From assembly GCA_008729055.1 (NCBI GenBank), contig SDUX01000001.1, positions 3,937,631 through 4,001,630 of the forward strand: DNA of 64,000 nt. Reading direction: 5' to 3'. Under the pieces are notes generated by a model. That model did no database searches and had not been told where the DNA came from. It worked only from the letters and a program-made list of their open reading frames with translations. Position 1 is the first letter of the stretch; the number at the start of each line of letters is the position of its first letter. The translations under genes and the position numbers were made by a program. This document shows positions 13,401 through 22,962 of this stretch, piece by piece. The DNA is from Pyropia haitanensis (Eukaryota; Rhodophyta; Bangiophyceae; Bangiales; Bangiaceae).

Positions 13401-15839
13401 CGGGCCCGACATGGTGCGCGCCAGCGCGCGGTCCACTCAAGAGGAGGCAGGGGCACCGCGACGGCGAGAAGTCGTCCGCACGGGACGCCGTCCAGCGCGA
13501 GAGGACCGCGGGTGGCGGGAACAACCGTGCCGCCGGCGCACGTCCGGCACATCCCCGACACACCCGCGCCATCCGCGTCTGCGTGCCCCCGGCGCGGTCG
13601 CCAGAGGAGCAGGACGGACACCCCACTGGCGGCCGCCAGCGGCGGCCGCCAACCGTTGAGGTCCGTTCCCCCCCAGTGCGGTTGCCGCGGGCGCGGGGCC
13701 GCCCAGCGTCGCCGCCGCCGCACGGTCCGTTTGCGGCGCACTCTCTCACACCCCCCCCTCCAAAGGCGGGCCCGGACGTGCCCCGAGGCGTACGGCACCC
13801 GGTGACACGCTCGCGCCACAACCACGGCGGGCGCCCGCGCTCGCGCGGCGGCCGACGCGGGCGGCCGCCGGCGAGCGATTCCCGCCATCTAGACGGCGCC
13901 GCCGCGCCCGCTTGCCGCGCGGCGCGTCGACCCACCGCTCTCCTCGCCGTCCCGCCATCTGCGGCCGGGCACGCCTTGCTGTCCCGCACCACCCCGCCCC
14001 CGTCCTCCCACGCAAGTGCACGGGCGCGCGCACCCCGCCGAGCGCGCCCGTGGGGTCACCACCCCACGGCCCACTACTGCGTGCTCTCCTGCCCTTCCAC
14101 CGCGCGGTGGGCAGCGTATATCTACTCCCCCTCCGAATCGTCTGCGGCCGCGGTTGCCAAGCGCCGACCTTCAGCTGCTGTTGGCCACCCGGTCGTGGTC
14201 GCCGCGGCCGCCCGTCGCGGTGCCCGACGACACTGTTGTCGCCACCATCCGGCCGGGCCGCCGTCACCGGCGGTGCCGCCGTTGGCAGACGGCGTGGTGC
14301 GTCCATGCTGCTGCGGCGGTCGCGGATGCTGCCGCCGCCGCCACTTTCGTCTGTGCCACCGCCGTCGTGGACGGTCGCCGCCGTCTGGCACTCGCAGGCT
14401 GTACCGGCCTGGGCAGTGCCCTCTCGCGAAGTGTCTCCCCTGTCACCACGGTACGGATCCTGTTCGCGGTGCTCCCCAACTTGACGATGGCGATTTTGCG
14501 TTCTTGTCTTGGTTGACGTGTGTTTCATTGTCCCCCCCCCCGTGAGCGCTTGTTTGGTGCGTCCTTCTTACCCAGTTCACCGATGCTTCGTGGTCCTTCT
14601 CGCATCTTCTTGCTCCGCGATAGGTGGCGCCATGTTTGGGGTGCATGGGTACGCTTGACGCCGGCTGCCCCCTTCCCGTGGTGTGGACGGGGCCTTGCCG
14701 CCGGGTGCGAACGGCGGTGGCGATTTGGGGTACCTCGTTTGTATTTTGCCCTTGCCCAGGTGATGAGGGGTCAGTGGCTTGGCGTCCCGACGCTCCACCC
14801 CCCTGCGTGTTGCGTCCCCGCCCGCTGCTCTTGCACAGTGGCTGAGAGGGCGTGAGGGGACCGGCTGCGGCCGGACGGCGACGGGGCCGCGCGCCGCGCG
14901 GTATCGCCGCGCGGGCGGCGGGAAGGGGGGGAGGGTGCGCCCGCGGGCTCGCCCATCTCCCACTCTTCTTGCTCGCGGCGTCATTGCACGGCCGCTACGT
15001 CGTATTGGTTGTGCGGGTTTGGGTGGGGAGGGGCGTTGCGACCGTCGACCGTAATCCCGTGCCTGTTTTGACTTTTTCGTTTTGTTTGCTGTTTGTGACC
15101 GTGCGCCTTGTCGGTCCGTAAACTTCCCCGTTTCAGTTTTGGTGTCGCTGTGTCGTCGACCGCTTGCGCTTGCCAACCTTTCCCCGCCTCTCCACACGTC
15201 ACCACCAATCCGCCATCCGCCGCTGCCGGCGTCTTCTCCGTCCCTGCTTTTTGTTTACCGCCGGCGCCTGCTGAAGGTGCTGACGGACGTCGATGGCGGC
15301 AAGACACGTACGGGGAACTGTGTCCGCTGCACACCGTGGTAGCCGCTTCTGTCGCACGCGGCGCCGCCCATTGCTACGCGCTTTCGCGGTGGGCGGCGGC
15401 GACGGCCTTGCGGGATCGTGACGCGCTCGGGCGCGTGCGTGGACCGCCACCGCTACTCGCAGTCGCGGGGCCGCCGTTTGCTGCCGGCGACGGTGGCGGG
15501 CGGCGGCGGCACGAGGGCGGGGTGGTGGCTCTCGCGGCAGGCCTGGACGGTGCGCGTCGCTGCTTGCTGCGTGGCTGCCGCCCGTGTGGACTGTGCGTGG
15601 CGCTTGGGTGGGACCTTGGCGGTGGCACTCGCCGTCGATGGTCGTCTTGGGCCGTGCGGGCGATCGCTCCCCGCTCTTAGGTCAGCTGCCGTGACTCCTG
15701 TGCGTGCTGGCGGTCGTAGGACCGGCGGCGGCGTGGCGCGCGCTGCCGGGTGGCGGCGGTGAGCGCCGACTAATGTGGTGATTGCGCTTTTTTTCTGGGC
15801 CAGAGGCGGCGAGCGGCGGCGACACGGTGGGGGCGTGAG

Positions 15840-18800
15840 GTCTAGCTGTGTTGATAGTGGCGGGTGCTGCCGTACTGATGGCCTGGCGGCGCCAGCGTCA
15901 TTTTCTGGCGGCAGTGCGAGGCGTTGATGTTGGCTAGTGGCTGGCGCACGCTGCTGGAGTGGGCGGCGCCCGAGTCTTTGACGGCGCAGCTGCGTTTGCT
16001 GTCCATTGCCATGCTGACCGGAGCTGACAAGTCAGACACAGCGGGCACGCATGGATGAGGCTGATGCCGGCTGCTGCCGTGTACGTGGTGGGGCGTTGCT
16101 GGATCATTGCCGAGCGGGCTCTGTTGGGGATGCCTTGGCGGCAACGGGCGGCTGCTGGCGTTCGCGGCGAGAAGTGGCAGTCCGGCCGGGCTGCCTCCCT
16201 TGCCGATATTGTCGGCGGTGGGTGGCCGATCGGTGACCGGGAGGTGGCGCTCGCTGCCGACGCTCGCAACCTGCGGCTCTTCGTGTCGGCGTGGGGGGGA
16301 CTTTTGACGCCGGGTTGTGCGGCGGGCGGGCGTCGGCGTTGGCGGAAGGATTGCGCTTGGCGTCGGCGTCGGCGCGCGGCGGCCGCTGGTTGGCGGGCAT
16401 GTGCCGTTTGCCGCCAGCGCTGGCGTCGGGCCGCTGCTGGTGATGGCGTAGGGTTGGCGGTCGCCACGGATGCTAGCGCGTCGCGGCTGCTGGCGTCGGC
16501 AGGGGGGACTGGTCCGGGCCCTTGAGTTGGCTCCCGGCGGGTGTTGTTTGACGGGGAGGTGGTGTGTCCCGCTGGTGTTGTCGGCTGCGGGCTGTCGGCG
16601 CTGGCGGTGGGGTGGCGCTTGTCGGCAGCTGGGACGGCGGGCGGCTGCTGGGGTGGGCCGGGGGGTGGCGCTCGCCACCGGCTGTGCTGTTGAGTGGCCG
16701 CTTGGGTTGGCGGGGGGGGCTGCGCTCGCCGCCGGTCTCAATGGCGAGCGGCTGCTGGCGCTGGTGCATGGCTGCTGCTGATGGTGGTGTGGAGACGGCT
16801 GTTGTCGTCGGCTCTGGCGTCGGGCCGTTGCTGGCGTTGGCGTGGGGGAGGCGTTTCGGCGTCGCTGGGGACGGCGGTTGACCGCTGGCGTTGGCGGGGG
16901 GGTGGCGCTGGTCCCAGGCGGCAGCAGCTGGCGGTTGTTGCTGTGGGCGGAAGAGGTGGCGCTCGCGTCGGGCTGTGCCGTCGGGCGGCCGGCTGGGTTG
17001 TCCAGGGGTTTGGCGCTTGCCGCAGACGTTGACGGTGCGCGGTGGGAGGCGTTGGCAGCGGCTGGACGCTGGTTGGATTGGGGGGAAGCTCGCCGCCAGC
17101 TTTGGCGGCCGGCTGCCGCTCGCGTGCGCGCAGGGGCTGCACTTGGCGTTACTGGTGGCAGCGATTGTCTTCTTCCTGAGCAGGAGGTGGCGCTCGCCGC
17201 CTGCTCTTGTGTCGGGCTGATGTTCGCGTTTGCCGGGGGGTGCGTGATTGCATCGTTGGTGGCGGCCAGCGGCTGCTGATGCTGACTGGACGGTGACGTC
17301 TGCGGCTGGCTTTTGGCGGCCGGCGGCTGCTGGCGTTGGCGTGAGGGTGACGCTCTGCGCAGGCGTAGGCGGCGAGCGGCCGATTGCGTTGGCTGAGAGG
17401 TGGTCATTGCCGCCGGCGTTGACGGCGGGCGCCTGCTGGCGTTGATGGGGGAGAGCCGCTTGCTGCGAGCGCTGGCGGCAGGCGGCTGCTGGCTGTGTCG
17501 TGCGGGTGATGCTCGCCGCTGGCACTTCCGTCTGACGGCTGCTGGTGTTCGCGGCGGCGTGATGCTTGGCGCGGGAGATTGCGGACGGCGGCTGCTGGCT
17601 GTGGCGTGCGGGTGACGCTCGCCGCTGGCTCTTTCGTCTGGCGGCCGCTGGTGTTTGCGGGGGCGTGATGCTTGCCGCCCGCGCTTGCGGACGGTGGCTG
17701 CTGGCGGTGGCGGAGGGGTGGCGCTCGCCGCCGGCGTTGGCGGCTGGCGACTGCTGGCGTTGGCGGGGACGGGTTGGCGCTCACTGTCGGCTGTGCCGTC
17801 GGGGGGCTGCTAGCGCTGGAGGACAAGGCTGCGTTTGGCATCGCTGTCGACGGCGCGGGGCTGCTTGCGAGGGTGTGCCGTGTGCCGCCGGCTTGTCCAT
17901 CGGACGGCCGCTGGTGACGCCCGTGGCCGGCTTTGGCGTCCTGGGGCTGCTGCGTAGGGTGGGAGGTGGTGTTTGGTGCCGTCGTTGGCGGCGGGTGGCC
18001 TCTCGCGTTGTCGCGGAGGTGGCTGTTGGCGTCTCTGGCTGCGACTGGCGGCTAGTGGCGTTGTGCATGGGCGGGCGCTCTTTGGTCGGTGGGACTCGCT
18101 CGCCGCCGGCATTGCCGTCAATGTTCCTCCGGCTTCACCGTTTGGGTAGCGCATGCCGCCGGCGTTCGCGTCGAGCGGCTGCTGGTTTTGGCTGCGCGGT
18201 TTCGCTTGGGGCTGCTGTTGGCGGCGGGCGGCCGCTGACGTTGGCGCGGGCGTGGCGTCGACCGTCAGCTTTGATGGCAGGGATATGGTGGCGTGCCAGC
18301 GGTCGGCCGCTGTTTCGCGTGGGCGTACAGCTCGCCATCGGTTTTGGCGGCAGGCGGCCGCTGTCGCTGTCGGGGGGGGTGACGCTTGGCGTTGTTGATG
18401 ACGGCAAGCGCCCGCTGGTGACGGCGGGGCGGCGGCGCTTAACGTCGATGTTTGCGCTCGGTGGCTGCCGTTTTTGCCTGGTAGGCGGTTCTCGCCGCTA
18501 GCGTTGGTAGCAGGCGGCTTGCCATTGGGCGGCTTTCGGTGTTGTGAGCGCGCGGCCGCAGGTTGACGTCTGGGTGACGATGGCTGTCGGTGTTGGCGAT
18601 GGGCAGCTGATGGCGTTGACGGCGGGCTTGCGGTGCGCGTCGCTGTTGGCGGCAACCGCTCGCTGTCGTTGTCTGGGGGGTGGCGCATGACGTCGACGTT
18701 TCCGGCATGCGCTTGCTGGCGTTGGCAGGTCGGTGGCACTTACCGCCCGTTTCGGCTGCGGACCGGTGCTGCTGTTGACTTTGGGCTTGCGCTTGGCGTC

Positions 18801-20160
18801 GGTGTTGGCGGCGGGCGGTCGCTGCGTGGCGATGGGATGGCGCTTTTCTGCCTTTTGGCGTGGGCGTGACTCTCGCCCCCGGCGTTTGCAGCTGGCGGCT
18901 GCTGGCGTTGGCTGGTGGGTGGCGCCCGCCGCGGGCGTTGGTGGCGGGCGAATGCCTGGGTTGGCGTGTGCCGCTTTGTGTGCTGGCGATGCTCTCCGCC
19001 GGCGTTGGTGGCGGGCGGCTGCTGGCGTGGGCGGATGAGTGGTGCTTGCCGCCGGCGTTGGCGGCGAGCCGCTGCCGGCATTGTCAGCGGGCGGCTGCTA
19101 GCGTTTGCTTTGGGATCACTCTCGCCGCCAGCATTGGCGGCGGGAGGCCGCTGGCGTTGGCGGCGGGGCGTCGCACGCCACGGCGTTCGCCGTCGGGCGG
19201 CTTTCGGTGTTATCAGCGCGCGGCCCCTGGTTGGCGTCGGGTTCACGTTAGCTGCCTGCGTTGGAGGCGGACGGCTGGAGGCATTGCCTGAGCGCCTGCG
19301 ATTGGCATCGTCGTTGGCGCCAATTGCCCTCTACCGTTGTCTCGGGGGTGGCGCATGGCGTCGATGCTGGCGGCAAGCGCTTGCTGACCTGTCGGAGTCC
19401 GCTTCGAAGCTGCCGAGAGGGTGAACCTCCCGGAGGGGGCGGCTGGACAGGTGCCGGGGTTGTTTGTGCTGCCGGCGTTGGCTATGGGCGGCCGCTGGCG
19501 TCGGTGGAGTGGTAGCAGTCGCTGTCGTTGCTGTTGGCGGATGATTGATGTTCATCGTTGACTTGGTGCTGTTTGGCAGTGGAGTGGCGGTCTGCTGGGC
19601 GTGTTGGCGGCGGGCGGCCACTGTTCTTGGCGGGGTGGCGCTGTTTGGCGTTGGCGTTACGCTTGCCGTAGGTGTTTGTGGCGGGTGGCTGCTTTTTGGT
19701 GTGGGGGCTCCTCCTGGCGCCGGCGTGGTCGTTTGGCGGCGGCACCGGCGGCAAGGTTGGGGGGTGAGATTGTCGGCCGCCGCTGATGGCCTTGACAGTG
19801 GGCGGCTGCTGCCTGTGGGGGTGGGCGAGGTTTGCTGTCGGGGCTTGGCGGCGGGTGGCTGCAGTGGTGGCGGCGAGGGTGCGGCCTGCCGCTGATGCTT
19901 GTGGATGGCGTTGGCAGCGGCGGCCGGCTGCCGCCTGGGGTGGGGGGCGCCCCCCGCTGTTGGCGGCGCGTTGGCGGCGGCTGCGGACGGCTGCTGGTGG
20001 TGATGGGGGGGGAGGTCGCGCGGGTGGGCTCTCGCTGTCAGCGTTGCCGGCTTGCAGCGGCCGCCTTGGCGAGCGGCGTGGCGCTCGCCGTCGGCGTTGG
20101 CTGTGGGCGGGCGGCTGGCGCTTTGGCGAGGCGGTGGCGCTCGGCGGCGGCGGCATGGCG
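15840..20160 (+). repeat. GC-rich ~51-bp minisatellite, block 2 (inverted relative to block 1)
   Basis: Same repeat family as 1-4740 but in reverse orientation: units read gtggcgctcgccgccggcg, then ttggcggcgggcggctgctgg, then cgttggcgggg, about 51 bp. Two stretches match block 1 beyond the short unit. Bases 19605-19770 match the reverse complement of about 25-175, and 18560-19085 match the reverse complement of about 4215-4740, both with substitutions and small gaps. A 106-bp tandem duplication occurs at 17484-17695 (ggctgctggctgtg at 17484 and 17590). No coding function is supported. Confidence 0.75.
18531..19400 (+). repeat. 668-bp higher-order repeat within minisatellite block 2
   Basis: Non-unit landmarks recur with identical spacing. 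The motif ggctttcggtgtt starts at 18531 and 19199. The motif ttgtct, followed by gggggtggcgcatg, starts at 18669 and 19337. Both pairs are 668 bp apart, so a segment larger than the 51-bp unit was duplicated in tandem. The second copy continues to about 19395 and then diverges. A third relative lies inverted at about 4560-4735. Confidence 0.65.
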
Positions 20161-20660
20161 GCGGCCCGCGTCGGCGGTAAGAAGTTGCCGCGCGGCGCGT
20201 CAGCGGCGGCGCTCGCACTTCCCCGTACCCCCCCTCCCCCTATCGATGCGCGGACGGCGTCGCCGCCGCCCGGCGGCACGGCTGCGAGCTGCAATGTCCC
20301 CCCGCTAGCGAAGGACGGCGGCGACGGTGTGCGGCGCCCCCGCCGCCGCTGCCGCCAGCCACCCCCGCCGCAGCCGCCGCTGCCGCCAGCTTTCCCCGCC
20401 GCAGCCGCCGCCGCCGTCGGCGCTCCGGCCGCTGCCGTCGGCGACGCCGTCACTGCCGCCGCCGCCACTACTGAAGACCGGAGCCGACAGGCGCCGGTGG
20501 CCGCGGCTGTGTTGCCGGGCGGATACGCCATGACCGCTGCACGGCGCCCGTCGGTGTCGGTGGCGGTGGCGCCGGCGGCGCGGCCGCTGCAGCCGCCGCA
20601 GTGGATGCCGCCGCCGTCGCTGGCGACCGCTTTGGCCACGGCGGCCGAGGCGGTGACATG
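20160..20660. other. CCG/GCC-rich spacer, no gene seen
   Basis: GC-rich DNA with a dense CCG/GCC cluster at about 20330-20470. The minisatellite pattern fades here. Nothing gene-like is recognisable. It ends abruptly at the left terminus of the TIR element that begins at 20661, where GC content drops. Confidence 0.5.
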
Positions 20661-20703
20661 AGAGGGTTTTTACTGCGCGTCCGTGAGATCGTTTGTGAGA
20701 ACG
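20661..20703 (+). repeat. Left terminal inverted repeat of TIR element 1
   Basis: It starts agagggtttttac and continues through ccgtgagatcgtttgtgaga. It pairs with 21319-21361 in inverted orientation, 38 of 43 positions matching by eye. Confidence 0.8.
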
Positions 20704-20748
20704 ATTCAGCTGTTGTCAGCCACGGCGAGGCGAACCAAGCGTTACGTT

Positions 20749-20790
20749 GGTTTTTACCAGGCGACCGTGAGAACTCTTTGTGAGAACTCC
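20749..20790 (+). repeat. Internal copy of the left terminus of TIR element 1
   Basis: The run ggtttttacc, then gcgaccgtgaga and tttgtgagaac, follows the outer left terminus in the same orientation, 84 bp further in. This is a subterminal duplication or the remnant of a related element inserted close to the end. Confidence 0.65.
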
Positions 20791-21191
20791 TTGGAACGAG
20801 GATTGCCTTTGCTTGCAGGAGGAGTTGAGATGGGCACGTCGCTCAACGTCATTCCCGCTGCGGGAACGAGATGGCGAAGGTGCTGGTGGGGACGGCTCTT
20901 GCGCGGCCGGCGGCGTGCGAGGCGCACCAGCAGATTCGTCATCGATGGTCGCCATATCGCTGGGGAAAAACGTGCGCGGGACCGTGACAGCGCGACGGCA
21001 GGGGAGAGGGATTCGAAGCCTAGGCGCGGAGGGTAAGCGCTGCGTGGAGCACAGAAGGGTGTTGGCATTGACCGGCGCGGAAGAGCGCGGGACAGCGCCA
21101 AGAGAGGCTGATCCGGGGCGGCGCAGCCCCCAGAGTAAGTGTACAACAAATGCCCTTTCGAGCGACACGTATGCAACTTAGGGCAGCGCGA

Positions 21192-21265
21192 GAGATCTCA
21201 CGAATACTCTCGGTCCGTGACAACTCACCCCGTTCTTGTCACGGACTCTTCTCACGTGAGATCTC
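21192..21265. repeat. Imperfect 74-bp palindrome in TIR element 1
   Basis: The outer arms gagatctcacg (21192-21202) and cgtgagatctc (21255-21265) are perfect inverted repeats. The inner arms gtccgtgacaa (21213-21223) and ttgtcacggac (21236-21246) are also perfect. The intervening arm bases pair only partly. The whole could extrude as a hairpin near the right end of the element. Half of it resembles the terminal repeat (cgtgagat). Confidence 0.8.
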
Positions 21266-21318
21266 TGTGAGATCGTTTTGGAGGTAGTAACCCCCTTTTT
21301 GTGATGAGTTTGGTGCCA

Positions 21319-21361
21319 CGTTGTCACAAACGATCTCACGGGCGGGTTGTAAAAACCCTCT
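21319..21361 (-). repeat. Right terminal inverted repeat of TIR element 1
   Basis: It ends gtaaaaaccctct at 21361, the reverse complement of the left terminus apart from five mismatches. Confidence 0.8.
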
Positions 21362-21366
21362 ATTAG

Positions 21367-21380
21367 AGAGCTTCAGCAGG
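21367..21380 (+). repeat. Left terminal inverted repeat of TIR element 2
   Basis: agagcttcagcagg, exactly inverted at 22491-22504. Confidence 0.7.
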
Positions 21381-21922
21381 AAGGATCTGATAAGAGATCT
21401 CGGTAATTTCTCGGTAACGTGGCATCAGAATATTCTTACCACAACTGAGGCTGCGGGACCTTCAGCAGGAACCAGATCTCGTTATGGAAAACTCCACGTT
21501 GCGTGGATGTAGTTGACACGAAACGTGGAGCAAACAGCACGTCCCTGCCGGAGGGGACCCGCCCCAGATCGGTCGCCCGCAGAGGGATGCATTGCGTCGC
21601 CAAGAAGGACAGGTCCTGCAGCGGGAGACAGGCGTGGTGCGGAGGCGTTGGGCGGGCACACTGGCGGAGGAGGCGGCGTGCGGCGATTGAGTCTCGTCGG
21701 ACTTCGCCAATTCGAAATACCGTGCGTCGCTGGACTGGGCGCGACGCAGCGCCGTTCGCAGCCGACAATTGCTGCTCAGCACAACACGTGTCCTCCTCCC
21801 CGTACCGAGATCCACTTCGTTATGCGGGGCCACATAAGAGCACATCCAGCAACGTCGGGACCAACGGTTAAATAATTCATTTCAGCGAACACGTGCGCGC
21901 TTCTGGTTGGATGCCCATTTCT

Positions 21923-21940
21923 GTTGGGGCGTGCCCCAAC
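21923..21940. repeat. Short perfect hairpin in TIR element 2
   Basis: gttggggc (21923-21930) and gccccaac (21933-21940) are inverted around two bases. Confidence 0.75.
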
Positions 21941-22154
21941 CGGTCTTGCAGGACTTGTATAGAACGGGGCGCAGACTAGCCGAAAAGGCGGAAGGATGGG
22001 TTCACGCCGGTGGGACAACAAAGACCCAACCCCATTCCTCGAATGTAGCTTCAAATCGGGATCAGAGAAGCAGCTGGAATGCGAGCCCGCGATCGTCCAC
22101 AGCCACGTTTCAGTCACCCCATTGGTCCGATTTCGTTTCACAGGTCGCCAACAG

Positions 22155-22221
22155 GATGGGGTTGGTCCCGCTCGCTCCCCATTCTCGCACAAAATGGGGC
22201 GCAGGAGAGACCAACCCCATC
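22155..22221. repeat. 67-bp hairpin in TIR element 2
   Basis: gatggggttggtc (22155-22167) is perfectly inverted at 22209-22221, and an inner pair ccccatt/aatgggg lies within the loop. A related cccaaccccatt occurs upstream near 22026. It could be a small nested inverted-repeat element or a structural part of the transposon. Confidence 0.75.
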
Positions 22222-22490
22222 TTGCGATCCGAATATGCAGAGTACTTACCAAATATATATGAATCAGATTCGTTATATATGGCCTGCCGTTGGGGCGTCA
22301 TGTGGCCGTTTGTATTGACTGCTGAGCGTTCGAACCCCATCCAGCAAATATGAGAGCCACGTGTACGTATTCGCGACCATCCTGGCATTGTTGGATGTGC
22401 TCTGAGGGCTTCTTCCTTACCAGATCTCGGTAAAGGGAGACTACGTGGCAAACGTGTCAAGCATGTAACGAGATCTTAACGAGATCTGTA

Positions 22491-22504
22491 CCTGCTGAAG
22501 CTCT
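22491..22504 (-). repeat. Right terminal inverted repeat of TIR element 2
   Basis: cctgctgaagctct, the exact reverse complement of 21367-21380. Similarity to the inner left copy at 21460 extends a further dozen bases inward (cagatctcgtta). Confidence 0.7.
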
Positions 22505-22650
22505 TAATTGGCAGCGGCCGCGGCGGCGAGCCGGATGACCAATGCCGCCGTCCGTCCGCGGATCCATGGCTCGAACGAACGATGTGAGCCATTAGGCACT
22601 CTCAGCACCTAGAATTCTCATAAGGTTATCTTATACCTCCGCCACGTATG
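22505..22650. other. Unique flank between TIR element 2 and the satellite array
   Basis: About 145 bp with no recognisable repeat or gene, GC-rich at first (gcagcggccgcggcggcgag), then mixed. It forms the left border of the satellite array. Confidence 0.5.
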
Positions 22651-22927
22651 CCACGAGTACACGCAAAAGTGGGCAAAAGTGAGCAAAAGTGGGTAAAAGT
22701 GGGGAAGAAGTGGGCAAGAAGTGGGCAAAAAGTGGGCAAAAAGTGGGCCAAATCCGGACACAAATGGGCAATTGGAGGCAAGAAGTTTCCAAAACTGCAA
22801 AGAAAACGGACGTGAAAGTGCCCAGATAGTGGTCCAACAGTGGCCAGAAAGTGCGCCGCGCCACCCAAACTGTCCACTGCGCGTTCCGCTCGTCACACTG
22901 GCGTGGACGGTGTGATGGCGGAAAGTT
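22651..22927 (+). repeat. Truncated, most diverged edge monomer of the array
   Basis: The array begins inside the monomer at tacacgcaaaagtgggc. Its G-rich tract differs from all later copies (gtgagcaaaagtgggtaaaa, then gtggggaagaagtgggcaag), whereas the rest of the partial monomer is normal. Sequence decay at the border is what is expected where unequal exchange no longer homogenises copies. Confidence 0.85.
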
Positions 22928-22946
22928 TTGCACCGTCCATCACACC
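22905..22946. repeat. Overlapping inverted repeats of the monomer, representative copy
   Basis: ggacggtg (22905-22912) pairs with caccgtcc (22931-22938). ggtgtgatgg (22909-22918) pairs with ccatcacacc (22937-22946). The two pairings share bases, so only one hairpin can form at a time. A further tcacac at 22893-22898 can pair with gtgtga at 22911-22916... within the same segment. It is conserved in essentially all well-read monomers. Confidence 0.75.
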
Positions 22947-22962
22947 TGGCTGTCGGGATCCC

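Larger units (their letters stand above)
8790..15840. other. GC-rich, mostly non-repetitive spacer, no supported gene
   Basis: About 7 kb without the neighbouring repeat patterns. It is very GC-rich and has several homopolymer G tracts, one A tract and three somewhat T-richer islands (about 13080-13115, 14490-14560 and 15060-15140). The longest open frames (for example + 13103-14545 of 480 codons and - 12730-13992 of 420 codons) overlap one another in different frames and on opposite strands. They are low-complexity Arg/Pro/Ala/Gly sequence, and I recognise no domain in them. A real multi-exon gene with GC-rich coding sequence cannot be excluded, because only transcript data could define exons here. 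Confidence 0.5.
20661..21361. mobile_element. Non-autonomous TIR DNA transposon (MITE-like), about 700 bp
   Basis: The ends are inverted repeats of about 43 bp with five mismatches. The left end (20661-20703) and the reverse complement of the right end (21319-21361) both begin agagggtttttac and both contain cgtgagatcgtttgtga. Base composition is less GC-rich than the flanks. The ~615-bp interior holds only short open frames with no transposase-like motif, so it would need a transposase supplied in trans. A second copy of the left terminal sequence lies at 20749-20790, and a long palindrome at 21192-21265. I see no clear target-site duplication. The superfamily cannot be assigned from the ends alone. 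Confidence 0.7.
21367..22504. mobile_element. Second non-autonomous TIR element, about 1.1 kb
   Basis: The outer 14 bases agagcttcagcagg (21367-21380) are perfectly inverted at 22491-22504. An inner copy beginning at 21460 (cttcagcagg, then cagatctcgtta) matches the right end better, over about 27 bases. A 29/30-bp partial direct repeat (agatctcggtaa followed by cgtggca) sits at 21395-21424 and 22422-22450. The interior carries short hairpins at 21923-21940 and 22155-22221 and only short open frames (longest about 158 codons on the minus strand) without recognisable domains. It abuts the preceding element with only five bases between them. No target-site duplication is clear, so nested insertion is possible. 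Confidence 0.55.

Noticed and set aside
12499..14545. Overlapping open frames of 370-480 codons in the GC-rich spacer
   Set aside because: They overlap in different frames and strands, are low-complexity Arg/Pro/Ala sequence, and show no recognisable domain. GC-rich DNA gives such frames by chance.
21008..21020. tRNA B-box-like ggcttcgaatccc on the minus strand
   Set aside because: No matching acceptor stem, anticodon arm or A box at tRNA distances. It could be a relic of a tRNA-derived SINE but nothing else supports that.
20655..22510. Target-site duplications for the two TIR elements
   Set aside because: Flanks (gacatg and attag for element 1; attag and taattgg for element 2) show no convincing direct repeat longer than two or three bases.
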